From DATGJX01 sp963830545 (GTDB taxonomy: Bacteria; Vulcanimicrobiota; Vulcanimicrobiia; Vulcanimicrobiales; Vulcanimicrobiaceae), in NCBI GenBank assembly GCA_963830545.1, contig CAWHMK010000001.1:2108001-2172000 (forward strand): a stretch of DNA of 64,000 nt, read 5' to 3'. Within the stretch, counting starts at the first letter, position 1. The number at the start of each line of letters is the position of its first letter. Shown piece after piece: positions 54,318 to 64,000 of the stretch. The notes below the pieces were generated by a model. The model was given only the letters and a program-made list of their open reading frames with translations. It was not told where the DNA came from and did no database searches. The translations under genes were made by a program, and so were the position numbers.

Positions 54318-55824
54318 CGAGGCGAATCACGGTCTTGTTTTGAGCGGACGTTATTCGCACGTGATCCATCAACTCGTGCATGAGTACGATGCCGCGCCCG
54401 CGTTCGTCGCGTCGTTGGAAGGGGCGCCACCGCCCGTGATCCTCCACTTCGACGGTTAACGCCGCATCGTCCGCGTGCATCCGCAGAAAGAGGTCTCCAG
54501 GCGAATCTCCCCGGTACGCATGTTCGACGGCGTTTGCGATCGCCTCGCCGGCCGCGGTGATGAGCGAAAAGCGCTGTGAATTCGAAACGCCCGCCGAATC
54601 GCAAAAGCGGTGCAGGAACGAGCGCGCAATCGGCGCGGCCAGCGTAACGGCCGAGAAGCACACCTCGTCCGGCAAACTGCCGTCGCTGCACGAGAGCGTC
54701 AGGGCCGCGGCGTCGTCGCGATTGACCGTCGCGTCGAAGATGCGTTCCTGCAGCGCAAGCGCCGGGTTTTCCGGATCCATTTCGAACGCGCGTATGCTGC
54801 ATTCGATGAGTTGGCGCTCGCCGGCGATGACGTCGCGTGAATGTTCGGTCATGCCGTCCGTGTAGAATACGACGCAGCTGCGCGGGGGAAGCGCGATGAT
54901 CCAGTCTTTAGCCTGAATCTGCGTTTCGACGCCGAGCGGCATACCGCCGCCGGGCAAAAGACCGCTAAAGCCGTCGATGATGGTGAGGACCGGCGGCGGA
55001 TGGCCCGCCACCGCGTACGTCAATTCTCGCGTCTGCGGCTGGTAGTAACCGAAGATCGCGGTGACCATGCCGATGCTCTTGCGTAAATTTATGACGCTGT
55101 TGATGTGCTCGAGAACGGCCGCGGGCGAATGTTCGCCGACCGCGGTGGTGCGCATCGCTTGACGGATCTCACCCATCACCGTTGCCGCTTCCAAACCGTG
55201 TCCGGCCACGTCGCCCATGGAGACCGCGATCCGCCCGTCGGGGAGCGCGAACGCATCGTACCAATCGCCGCCGATTTCCGCTTCGTCGCTCGCGGGACGG
55301 TACGCGGCGTGAAATTCGGTGCCGGGTACCCGTGGGAAGCTCTCGGGGAGCAGCGCGCGTTGCAGACGGTCCGCGACTCGGTACGTCCGGTCGAAGAGTA
55401 TCGCCTGGTCCATCGCTCCGGCCAGCTGAAGTGCCAGCACGTTGGCGAGTTTCTGCGCAGTTCCGTTGAATGCGTCGCGCGAGCGGCTGGCGATGACGAA
55501 CGTTCCCAGCGTTCCGTGGCGGCCATTCAGCGGCGCCGCGACGACGGCTTCGAATCCGTACTCGTTGAGCACGTCCGGTATGGCGGTCGCGTCGGCAACG
55601 GGAGCGTGGAACCCCGGCTCGCGGCAGGCCTCGACCAACGTGATCGCTCCGTCTTCCAAACGGGCATGGATCGCGCAGTAATCCGCAAATTTTCGTACGC
55701 ACAGGTCGGCGACCAGTGGTAATGTTGCTGACAAATCGAACGAACGCGCGAGCAGCCGGCTCGCCTCTGCAAGCAAATCGAGAGCATCGGAGCGGCGTAC
55801 GCCGCCCGGCTCAATCATGGGCAT
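54283..55824 (-). CDS. GAF-SpoIIE phosphatase with C-terminal RsbW-like HATPase
   Basis: 513 aa. GAF domain about 20-155, PP2C/SpoIIE phosphatase about 175-370 ('EIGGDWYDAFALPDGRIAVSMGDVAGHGLEAA' with both metal-binding Asp motifs, 'AGHPPPVL', 'FYTDGMTEHSR'), then HATPase_c about 400-505 ('FSLITAAGEAIANAVEHAYRG', 'VEDHGRWRP', 'GRGIVLMHELMDHV'), an anti-sigma-factor kinase-like module. The fusion of phosphatase and kinase suggests a self-contained partner switch acting on STAS proteins such as the one at 47.7 kb (inference). Divergent from the hybrid kinase. Confidence 0.9.
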   Translation of the reverse strand: MPMIEPGGVRRSDALDLLAEASRLLARSFDLSATLPLVADLCVRKFADYCAIHARLEDGAITLVEACREPGFHAPVADATAIPDVLNEYGFEAVVAAPLNGRHGTLGTFVIASRSRDAFNGTAQKLANVLALQLAGAMDQAILFDRTYRVADRLQRALLPESFPRVPGTEFHAAYRPASDEAEIGGDWYDAFALPDGRIAVSMGDVAGHGLEAATVMGEIRQAMRTTAVGEHSPAAVLEHINSVINLRKSIGMVTAIFGYYQPQTRELTYAVAGHPPPVLTIIDGFSGLLPGGGMPLGVETQIQAKDWIIALPPRSCVVFYTDGMTEHSRDVIAGERQLIECSIRAFEMDPENPALALQERIFDATVNRDDAAALTLSCSDGSLPDEVCFSAVTLAAPIARSFLHRFCDSAGVSNSQRFSLITAAGEAIANAVEHAYRGDSPGDLFLRMHADDAALTVEVEDHGRWRPFQRRDERGRGIVLMHELMDHVRITSAQNKTVIRLVMNRSGEPAPH

Positions 55825-55986
55825 GAGAATGAGCGGCGGGCATGCTTTGCGTTTGTGCCCTTCGTTGCCCGCTTGCTAAACCCGCTAGACTTTACGCAGA
55901 TAAGACCGACCGAGCCCTGGTTTGGCATTAACGCGATATGGAAATGAAGAAAAGGTAACCGTCCTGCCCACGGAGCTTTTTTTCAT

Positions 55987-58900
55987 ATGCCTTCTACCAC
56001 GGCAACTAAACAAGCCGGCGGTAACGGCGCCGCTTCGCAAAACGGCGACGTTACCCATTCCATGTCCGCCGGTGAACGGCGTCTCTTGACCGCTTTGCGC
56101 TCGTTTAGAAACGGCGACTTCAGCGTTCGGCTTCCCGTCAGGGGATCCGGCGCGGAAGCCGAGATCGCGCAAGCCTTCAATGAAGTGTTGGAAACCAAGA
56201 CGCGTATGCTCAACGAAATCAAACGCGTCTCGCGTTCGATCTCGCGCGACGGCCGTCTCTCGCTGCGCGCAGCCCTCGACGGCGCTTCCGGCGGCTGGCA
56301 GGAACACATCGAGGCATACAACTCGCTCATCGAAACGGTTGCAGCGCCGATGGCGGAAACCAACCGCGTGCTCGCGGCGGTAGCGCACGGCGACCTCTCG
56401 CAGCGTATGACCGTCGAAATAGACGGACATGCGCTGCGCGGCGACTTTTTGAAGTCCGCCAAGATCATCAACGCGATGGTCGACCAGCTCAACGCGTTCG
56501 CTTCGGAAGTCACGCGCGTCGCGCGCGAAGTCGGCAGCGAAGGAAAATTGGGCGGTCAGGCGAGCGTGAAGGGCGTCGCAGGCACGTGGAAAGACTTGAC
56601 CGACTCCGTGAACACGATGGCGTCGAACCTGACCTCGCAAGTGCGCAACATCGCAGACGTGACGACCGCCGTCGCAAAGGGCGACCTCTCGCGCAAGATC
56701 ACGGTCGAAGCGCGCGGCGAAATTCTCGAACTGAAAAACACGATCAACACGATGGTCGACCAGCTCAACTCGTTCGCCGGCGAAGTCACGCGCGTCGCGC
56801 GCGAAGTCGGTTCGGAAGGCAAACTGGGCGGTCAGGCAGAGGTTGCGGGCGTCTCCGGCACGTGGAAGGACTTGACCGAGTCCGTGAACTTCATGGCCTC
56901 GAACCTCACCTCGCAAGTGCGTAACATTGCCGAAGTCACGACGGCCGTTGCCAAGGGCGATCTTTCGAAGAAGATTACCGTCGACGTTCGCGGCGAAATC
57001 CTCGAATTGAAAAACACGATCAACGTCATGGTCGACCAGCTGAACGCATTCGCGGGCGAAGTGACGCGCGTCGCGCGCGAAGTCGGTTCCGAAGGTATCC
57101 TCGGCGGCCAAGCGCAGGTGGCCGGCGTTTCCGGCACGTGGCGAGACTTGACCGAATCCGTGAACTTCATGGCCGCGAACCTGACCTCGCAGGTTCGCAA
57201 CATCGCCGAAGTCACGACCGCCGTCGCGAAGGGCGACCTTTCGAAGAAAATCACCGTCAACGTCCGCGGCGAAATTCTGGAGCTGAAAAACACGATCAAC
57301 ACGATGGTCGACCAGCTCAACTCGTTCGCCGGCGAAGTCACGCGCGTCGCGCGCGAAGTCGGCTCAGAAGGCAAACTGGGCGGCCAGGCAAAGGTTCCCG
57401 GCGTTTCCGGAACGTGGAAAGACCTAACCGACTCGGTCAACACGATGGCCGGTAACCTGACGAATCAGGTGCGTAACATCGCCGACGTCACCACCGCCGT
57501 CGCAAAGGGCGACCTCTCGCGTAAGATTACCGTCGACGTCCGCGGCGAAATCCTCGAACTGAAAAACACGATCAACACGATGGTCGACCAGTTGAACGCG
57601 TTCGCATCCGAAGTCACGCGCGTGGCGCGCGAAGTCGGTTCCGAAGGCAAACTCGGCGGTCAGGCACAGGTTGCCGGTGTTTCGGGTACGTGGCGCGACC
57701 TGACCGAATCCGTGAACTTCATGGCCTCGAACCTGACCTCGCAGGTGCGTAACATCGCGGAAGTTACCACCGCCGTTGCCAAGGGCGATCTTTCGAAGAA
57801 GATTACCGTCGACGTTCGCGGCGAAATCCTCGAGCTGAAAAACACGATCAACGTCATGGTCGACCAGCTCAACTCGTTCGCCGGTGAAGTTACGCGCGTT
57901 GCGCGCGAAGTCGGTTCCGAAGGTAAACTGGGCGGCCAGGCAGAGGTCACCGGTGTCTCGGGCACGTGGAAAGACTTGACCGACTCGGTGAACACGATGG
58001 CGTCGAACCTGACGAACCAGGTCCGCAACATCGCCGAAGTCACGACCGCCGTCGCAAACGGCGACCTTTCGAAGAAGATCACCGTCGACGTGCGCGGGGA
58101 AATTCTCGAACTCAAGAACACGATCAACACGATGGTCGACCAGCTCAACGCGTTCGCTTCCGAAGTCACGCGCGTCGCGCGCGAAGTCGGTTCTGAAGGG
58201 CGTCTCGGCGGTCAAGCGTTCGTCCGCGGCGTCGCCGGTACGTGGAAAGACTTGACGGACTCGGTGAACACGATGGCGTCGAATCTGACCTCGCAGGTCC
58301 GCAACATTGCGAAGGTCACCACCGCCGTCGCGCTGGGCGATCTTTCGAAGAAGATCACCGTCGACGTCCGCGGCGAAATTCTCGAACTCAAAGATACCAT
58401 CAACACGATGGTCGACCAGCTCAACGCGTTCGCCGGTGAAGTCACGCGCGTCGCGCGCGAAGTCGGTTCCGAAGGTAAACTGGGCGGCCAGGCGCAGGTG
58501 CCGGGCGTTTCCGGCACGTGGAAAGATCTCACGGACAACGTGAACTCGATGGCCGCGAACCTGACCAACCAGGTCCGCGGTATCGCTCAGGTCGTCACGG
58601 GCGTCGCCAACGGCGACCTCAAGCGCAAACTCACACTCGAAGCGCAGGGCGAAATCGCGCAACTCGCCGACACGATCAACTTCATGATCGACACGCTCGC
58701 AACGTTCGCGGATCAGGTCACGACCGTTGCGCGCGAAGTCGGTTTCGAAGGAAAACTCGGCGGTCAGGCCGAGGTGCCGGGCGCTGCCGGATTGTGGCGC
58801 GACCTCACCGACTCGGTCAACCAACTCGCCGCGCAGCTCCACCTCCCAGATTCGAGCAATCGGCGAAGTGGCGACCGCCGTGACCAAGGGCGATCTCTCT

Positions 58901-61717
58901 CGCGCCGTTGAAGTTGAAGCGCGCGGCGAGGTCGCCGAACTCACCCGCAACGTCAACGAAATGATTCAGAACCTGCGCGACACGACGCGTAAGAACACCG
59001 AGCAAGACTGGCTCAAGACCAACCTCGCGCGATTCACCGCAATGCTGCAGGGACAGCGCGACATCAAAACCGTCAGCCGCCTCATCATGTCGGAAATCGC
59101 TCCGCTGGTGAACGCACACGCCGGCGCCTTCTATCTGAACGAGCCCATCGGCGATCAGCAGATGCTGCGCCTGGTGGCGAGCTACGCGCTGAACAAGAAG
59201 AAGGCGGCGCTGCGGACCGTTCGTGAAGGCGAAGGCCTCGTCGGACAATGCGTGGTCGAGAAACAGCGCATTCTGCTCGGCGAAGTTCCGGGAGACTACA
59301 TGAGCATCACTTCAGGGCTGGGCGAGAGCAAGCCGCTCGCGCTCATCGTCCTGCCGGTGTTGTTCGAGGGCGACGTGAAGGCGGTCATCGAGCTGGCCTC
59401 ACTCGAAGACTTCAGCGAAATCCAATTGCAGTTCTTCGATCAATTGACCGAGTCGATCGGCGTCATTCTGAACACGATTGCCGCATCGATGCGTACCGAG
59501 GAACTTCTCAAGCAGTCGCAAGCGCTCACGAACGAACTGCAAAGCCAGCAGATGGAGCTGCAGCAAACCAACGACGAACTCGAAGAAAAGGCGCGCCTGC
59601 TGCAGGAACGCAACGAAGAAATCGAGCGCCGCACGCGAGAAATCGACGAAGCGCGACAGGAACTCGAAAAGAAAGCCGAGCAGCTCGCGCTTACGTCGAA
59701 ATACAAATCGCAGTTCCTCGCGAACATGTCGCACGAACTGCGCACGCCGCTCAATTCGCTGCTGATTCTTTCCAAGCAGCTCGCGGACAACCCCGAGGGC
59801 AACATGACCCTCAAACAGATCGAGTTCGCGCAGACGATCCGTGCCGCGGGTACGGACCTGCTCACGCTCATCAACGACATCCTCGACCTCTCGAAGATCG
59901 AGTCCGGTACGACGTCGATCGATCTCCAGGAGATTCCGTTCGCTACGATCGAGGACGACGTCGTCCGGACGTTCGACCAGATCGCCAAAGACAAGGGCCT
60001 GGAGTTCGTCATTCGCCGCCATGAGGACGTCCCCGAGAATCTGCTCACGGACCCGACGCGCCTGCAGCAGATTCTCAAGAACCTGCTCTCGAACGCGTTC
60101 AAGTTCACGGGTGAAGGACGCGTGACGCTCGACATCTCGCTGCTGCGCCAGCATCATCTCTCGTCCGTACAAGGTGCAGCGGTCGCGTTTTCGGTCTCGG
60201 ACACCGGCATCGGCATACCGCCCGATAAGTTCAACGTCATCTTCGAGGCGTTCCAGCAAGCCGACATGGGAACGTCGCGGAAATTCGGCGGCACGGGCCT
60301 GGGCCTGGCAATCAGCAGAGAGATCGCCGGTCTGCTCGGCGGCGAAATCGGCGTCGAAAGTTCGCTCGGCTTGGGAAGCACGTTCACGCTGTACCATCCG
60401 CTCGAGCGCACCATCACGCCGAATATGATGCGCCCGCTGGTTCTTGAAGGGCGCATGGCGCGTCGCGAAGTGACGCCCAGTCAGTTCGACGAACTTTCGC
60501 CCGCGCTCGAAGCGATCCACGACGATCGCGACGGCATCGAAAGTACGGATCGCGTCTTGCTCATCATCGAGGACGACGCGATCTTCGCGCGGATCCTGCT
60601 GGGGCTGGCGCGCGATCGCGGCTTCAAAGGCGTCGTCGCCTTGAAGGGTTCGGACGGTCTTGCGTATGCGCGCAGGTATCTCCCCGATGCCATTACGCTC
60701 GACATCGGCTTGCCGGACGTCGACGGCTGGAATCTTCTTGCCGAGATCAAAAACGACCCGAATACCGGAAACATTCCGATTCACGTCATCTCCGGTGAAG
60801 AGCAATGGCAGCGCGCGCTCGACGCGGGCGCCATCGCGCACCTGCGCAAGCCGGTCACCGAAGAGGCGCTGACGGAAACCTTCGACAATCTGCTCGGCTT
60901 CGCCGATCGCACGACCAAGCATCTGCTGGTCATCGAGGACGACCTCACGCAGCTCAACGCGATGGTGAACCTCATCAGCAGCGGCGAAGTGCAAATCACA
61001 GCGGTGCGCAGCGGCGCCGAAGCGCTCGAAGCGCTGCAGAATGCCAAGTTCGACTGCATCGTCGTGGATCTCGGGTTGCCGGATCTGGCCGGAGACGAAT
61101 TGATCGAACGCATCCGCATGCAGCGCAATCACGCGCGCACGCCGGTCATCGTGTACACGGGGCGCGAACTCGACAAGCAGGAGGAGAACAAACTCAATAA
61201 GCTGACCGAGGCCGTCATCCTCAAGGACGCGATGTCGCCGGAACGTCTGCTCGACGAGACGCGGTTCTTCTTGCACCAAGTGGAAGCGCGCCTTCCGGCC
61301 GCAAAGCGCGCAATCGAGATTCCACCGCTCGGAACAGGGTCGCTCGAAGGACGTAAAGTGCTTATCGTGGACGACGATTCGCGCAACATCTTCGCGCTTG
61401 CGGCCGCCCTCGAGGGGCACCGCATGCAGGTCGTCAGCGCGGAAAGCGGCCGCGAAGGCATCGAGAAACTGATGAGCGACGACGCGATCGATCTCGTCCT
61501 GATGGACATCATGATGCCGGAGATGGACGGCTACGAGACGATACGCCGGATTCGCCAGAATCCGTCCTTCAAGGATTTGCCGATCATCGCATTGACCGCA
61601 AAAGCCATGAAGGGTGACCGCGAAAGCTGTATCGCTGCCGGCGCTTCCGAATACATCAGCAAACCGGTCGACATAGACCAGCTCATATCACTGTTACGTG
61701 CATGGTTGAATCGATAA
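55987..61717 (+). CDS. Soluble hybrid histidine kinase with about ten tandem HAMP modules, GAF, HisKA, HATPase and three receiver domains; frameshifted
   Basis: About 1909 aa after repair; ATG 55987, GGAG 11 bases upstream. No membrane helix. A 92-residue HAMP unit (276 bases) recurs from about residue 120 to 910 ('GEILELKNTINTMVDQLN' and 'REVGSEGKLGGQA' in each). Then GAF (about 1015-1170), coiled coil, HisKA ('FLANMSHELRTPLNSLL', His about 1249), HATPase ('GTGLGLAISREIAG'), REC1 (about 1520-1640), REC2 (about 1645-1765), REC3 (about 1790-1905, 'LVLMDIMMPEMDGYE'). A surplus base near 58836-58847 splits it into 55987-58911 and the frame ending 61717. Similar to group III fungal-type kinases (Nik1/Os1) used in osmosensing. 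Confidence 0.93.
56458..58720 (+). repeat. Tandem 276-base repeat encoding HAMP modules
   Basis: Copies of a 276-base unit (for example the words around 56761, 57037, 57313, 57589, 57865, 58141 and 58417) are strongly similar at the DNA level, mostly differing at third positions, which shows recent duplication or gene conversion. This is a place where assemblies may mis-size the array. Confidence 0.85.
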
Positions 61718-62574
61718 TCAAAGAGAGCCCGGGCGGACTGGCATTACCCGATCGGAGTGACGAACGGACCGCCGTCGAGCTCTCTTTGCTGCTCGAGGCG
61801 ATCGTGCGCTGGAGCGGCTACGACTTTCGCGAATACGCGCCGGCGACGCTCAAACGCCGCATCGCCGAGCGCATGCGCGCGGAAGCCGTCGAAACCATTT
61901 CCGGGATGCAGGAGCGCGTTCTGCACGACCCCGAGGCGCTGCGCCGTCTCGTATTCGCACTGTCGGGCAACTCGAACCGTCTCTTCCGCGCGCCCGAGTA
62001 TTTCCGCGCGATCCGCGAGCGAGTCGTTCCGTTCCTGCGGACCTACTCGTTCGTGCGTCTCTGGTTTCCGGCGTGTTCGACCGGCGAGGACGTCTACACG
62101 GTCGCGTCCATTTTGCTCGAAGAAGGCGTCCTGGATCGCTGCATGATCTACGCGACGGACATGAGCGATATTGCGCTCGCGCACGCCCGTGGAGGGACGT
62201 ATCAGGCGCAGTCGCTCGAAGAATTTGCGAACGACTACCGGCTCAGCGGCGGCCGCGGCTCCATCTCCGAATTCTGCGAGTGGAACGAAAACCTGGTGCA
62301 ATTCAAGGAAGGTCTGCAGCGTCAACTGATCTTCTCGACGCACAGTTTGGCCACCGATGCATCGCTCAATGAATTCCACGCCATCATCGCACGCGGCATC
62401 TTGCCGCAATTCAGCAAATCGCTGCAATACCGGGTTCACAACCTTTTCTTGCAGAGCCTAACGCGTTTCGGATTCATCTGCTTGAGTTCTGCCGAATCGC
62501 TGCACGCCACGCCGCACGAGGGCGCATTCCGCAAGGTCGACGAGGTGTTTCCGATCTATCGCCGCATGCGCTAG
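61702..62574 (+). CDS. cheR: CheR-type protein-glutamate O-methyltransferase
   Basis: 290 aa, ATG overlapping the kinase end by 16 bases. N-terminal CheR helical domain ('LLEAIVRWSGYDFREYAPATLKRRIAERM'), 'ALSGNSNRLFRAPEYFRAIRERVVPFLR', SAM motif 'VRLWFPACSTGEDVYTVASIL', and 'YATDMSDIALAHARGGTY'. 'NSNRLFR' in place of the usual 'TxxTxFFR' and the altered ending suggest a non-canonical CheR. No MCP or cheB is next to it, but the HAMP array may be its methylation substrate partner (speculative). Confidence 0.85.
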   Translation: MVESIIKESPGGLALPDRSDERTAVELSLLLEAIVRWSGYDFREYAPATLKRRIAERMRAEAVETISGMQERVLHDPEALRRLVFALSGNSNRLFRAPEYFRAIRERVVPFLRTYSFVRLWFPACSTGEDVYTVASILLEEGVLDRCMIYATDMSDIALAHARGGTYQAQSLEEFANDYRLSGGRGSISEFCEWNENLVQFKEGLQRQLIFSTHSLATDASLNEFHAIIARGILPQFSKSLQYRVHNLFLQSLTRFGFICLSSAESLHATPHEGAFRKVDEVFPIYRRMR

Positions 62575-63585
62575 CTAGCGCAGCAGCAGGTGCACGTCGC
62601 CGAATTCGTGCCAGAGTAGGCCGGCAGCGAGAGCGCGATCGTATGCCGCTTCCAGGAATTGCGGCACAACGAACGCTTCGAGCATGTTCAAATGCGATGC
62701 CCGCGGTTCGTGAAAGCCGGTGAGCAGGCCGTCGACGACGCGCGGGGGATGCGCCGGATCGACGATGCGAGAAGTCCAGCCCTGGAGCGCATGAACTTCC
62801 CCGCATGCGTCAGCTGCAGTTTCCAATGCGCGAACCACTGTCGTCCCGGCGGCAATGATGCGCCCCGAGCTCTTGCGCGCTGCATTGATCGCAGCAGCCG
62901 TCCAAGCGGGAACGCGCACGCGCTCGTCGAGAGGCGGCTCGTGCGACTCGGGACTCGAGACGCCGCAGTGCAGTGTAATCGAGGCAACGTTTACATTGCT
63001 GCGGTAGAGCGAATCGAGCACGCGAAGCGTGAATGGGCGGCCGGCCGAGGGCATTTCGACCGATCCCGGCTCGCGCGCGAAAATCGTTTGATAGTAGTCG
63101 ATCGGAAACGTCTCTTCGACGTACGCGTATGAAATCGGGCGCGCGTAGGAATGAAGATACGCGCTCGTATCGCCGGCCGGCGTAAAATTCGCGTACCACA
63201 ACCGCGCGCTGCCGGCATGGACCGGCGCGAGCAGTTCGGCCAAGCCGCCCGCCGGCAATGCGAAACGCTCGCCGGCGCGAAGCAGCGGCGCGTTCCGCGG
63301 CTCCACGATCCACAATACTTTCGAGAGACGCGTAGAAAGATGCAGTTGAATCTCGCTGCCGTTCGCGCGTCGAGCGGAAAGCGCCGCCGGAATCGTCGCC
63401 GAGTCGTTCACGACGAGCAGATCGCCGGCACGCATATATTTCGCGATATCCAGAAAACGCCCGACCTCGTGCGTGCCGGCGCGCGCATCACTGACCAGCA
63501 TACTCACGCCGTCGCGCGCGAGCCCCCGCAGTTCCGCCGGGCTCCCTGCTTCACGCTCTTTGGGCAGATCAAACGCCTGCGGCAA
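62575..63585 (-). CDS. queA: S-adenosylmethionine:tRNA ribosyltransferase-isomerase
   Basis: 336 aa, TTG start overlapping the 3' end of the SDR gene by 17 bases. Makes epoxyqueuosine in tRNA wobble position. 'DLLVVNDSATIPAALSARRANG', 'EMPSAGRPFTLRVLDSL', 'TLHCGVSS', 'GRIIAAGTTVVRALETAA' and 'GLLTGFHEPRASHLNML' are the QueA blocks. The usual first motif 'RPxxxRDxxRL' is less clear. No other queuosine genes are near. Confidence 0.9.
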   Translation of the reverse strand: MPQAFDLPKEREAGSPAELRGLARDGVSMLVSDARAGTHEVGRFLDIAKYMRAGDLLVVNDSATIPAALSARRANGSEIQLHLSTRLSKVLWIVEPRNAPLLRAGERFALPAGGLAELLAPVHAGSARLWYANFTPAGDTSAYLHSYARPISYAYVEETFPIDYYQTIFAREPGSVEMPSAGRPFTLRVLDSLYRSNVNVASITLHCGVSSPESHEPPLDERVRVPAWTAAAINAARKSSGRIIAAGTTVVRALETAADACGEVHALQGWTSRIVDPAHPPRVVDGLLTGFHEPRASHLNMLEAFVVPQFLEAAYDRALAAGLLWHEFGDVHLLLR

Positions 63586-64000
63586 CGCTCTGCACCTCTA
63601 CACGCGCGTAGTCGTAGCCGGCCGGCCAAATGCGTTCCACCGCATCGACGAATGCAGGTGCAACGCTCTCAGGCAACGGCAAACCTGACAGATCTTCGCC
63701 CGGTTCCGCGTCGCGATGCATTTGCGTGTTCATATTGCCCGGATCCGCGGAGAGCACGCGTATCCCCGTGTCCGTCAACTCTGCCGCGAGTATCCGGGAG
63801 AGGTGATCGAGCGCAGCTTTGCTGGTTCCATACGCGCCCCAACCTGGGTACGCATTGACCGCCGCGTCTGAGGTCACGTTCACGATGAGGCCGCCGCCTC
63901 GCGCGCGCATGTGCGGAATGACTGCCTGAGCGATTGCAAGCGGAGCGCGCACGTTCGTTTCCATCACTTCGAAGAATGCAGCAGAGGTGAGATCTTCCAG
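63569..64000 (-). CDS. Short-chain dehydrogenase/reductase, C-terminal part (truncated by window edge)
   Basis: The frame is open through the last base of the window (64000), so the N-terminal cofactor motif is outside. Visible: 'LIVNVTSDAAVNAYPGWGAYGTSKAALDHLSRILAAEL' with the catalytic Ser and Y-x3-K (YGTSK), and 'IRVLSADPGNMNTQM' (PG motif). NAD(P)-dependent oxidoreductase; substrate unknown. Upstream of, and overlapping, queA. Confidence 0.88.
   Translation of the reverse strand: MEDLTSAAFFEVMETNVRAPLAIAQAVIPHMRARGGGLIVNVTSDAAVNAYPGWGAYGTSKAALDHLSRILAAELTDTGIRVLSADPGNMNTQMHRDAEPGEDLSGLPLPESVAPAFVDAVERIWPAGYDYARVEVQSVAAGV

Noticed and set aside
55825..55986. Promoters in the divergent gap between the phosphatase and the hybrid kinase
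   Set aside because: Words such as TTGCCC and TAGACT are present but the spacing is 15 and matches are poor; no confident call on either strand.
56458..58720. CRISPR array or satellite
   Set aside because: The repeat unit is 276 bases, coding throughout, and has no spacers; it is a HAMP domain array.
59399..61420. 673-aa minus-strand ORF over the hybrid kinase
   Set aside because: Antisense shadow; the plus strand encodes HisKA, HATPase and receiver domains.

Overview
The window is a dense, high-GC chromosomal segment (roughly 60% G+C by eye) from a diderm bacterium: it has ExbB/ExbD/TonB energy-transduction genes, a bifunctional penicillin-binding protein and undecaprenyl-diphosphate phosphatase. 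There is no phage, plasmid, IS element, CRISPR array, tRNA or rRNA that I can see. Gene order (yabE-like next to ksgA; rimP-nusA-rnpM-infB-rbfA-nrnA-truB-ribF; a mog-folC-folP-folB-folK-acc run; xseA-xseB-tlyA-nadK-recN) is that of a free-living bacterium from a deep, poorly sampled lineage. An Eremiobacterota (WPS-2)-like affiliation is possible but cannot be proved from the sequence alone. GTG and TTG starts and 1-17 base overlaps between neighbours are common.

Layout. 1-9.3 kb: two M16 peptidase-family proteins, three GT4 glycosyltransferases, a CPBP membrane protease, rsmA/ksgA, a YabE-like 3D-domain hydrolase, an RNase H-like small protein and a 3-methyladenine glycosylase. 9.3-12.6 kb: rho, rluB-type pseudouridine synthase, DAHP synthase. 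12.7-17.2 kb: a TonB_C/TPR protein, then exbB-exbD-exbD-tonB-tonB. 17.3-21 kb: PilZ protein, uppP, a D12-methyltransferase-like protein and a tandem degenerate HD-GYP protein. 21-25.4 kb: moaC, mog and the folate genes folC, folP, folB and folK, the last fused in frame to a biotin-less BCCP domain. 25.4-35.2 kb: accC, nusB, PBP1a, xseA/B, a putative zinc protease, tlyA, nadK, recN. 35.4-38.1 kb: pyruvate kinase and a divergent proline-rich membrane protein. 38.1-47.1 kb: a structured leader and the rimP-to-ribF translation operon. 47.1-54.3 kb: TlpA thioredoxin, STAS protein, a membrane-anchored ClpC-like ATPase, SIMPL protein, two GlsB-like proteins, and a 7Fe ferredoxin/flavin oxidoreductase/SRPBCC/KAS mini-cluster. 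54.3-64 kb: SpoIIE-type phosphatase, a giant soluble HAMP-array hybrid histidine kinase, CheR, queA and a partial SDR.

The most important technical observation is that at least seven conserved genes, among them essential infB, are broken by single-base frameshifts (ksgA, tonB twice, uppP, folB, infB, clp, hybrid kinase). They read perfectly once one base is added or removed, so most are probably indel errors in the assembly and not real pseudogenes. Where this applies I give the whole gene as one feature and state where the frame changes.

The most interesting biology: a BCCP-like protein that has lost the biotinyl lysine yet sits directly before accC; a soluble kinase with about ten tandem HAMP modules; two families of intergenic repeats, one of which appears to have inserted between rimP and nusA with a duplicated flank; a structured leader before rimP; a duplicated HD-GYP protein without catalytic residues; and a compact KAS/aromatase-like/flavin-oxidoreductase cluster.
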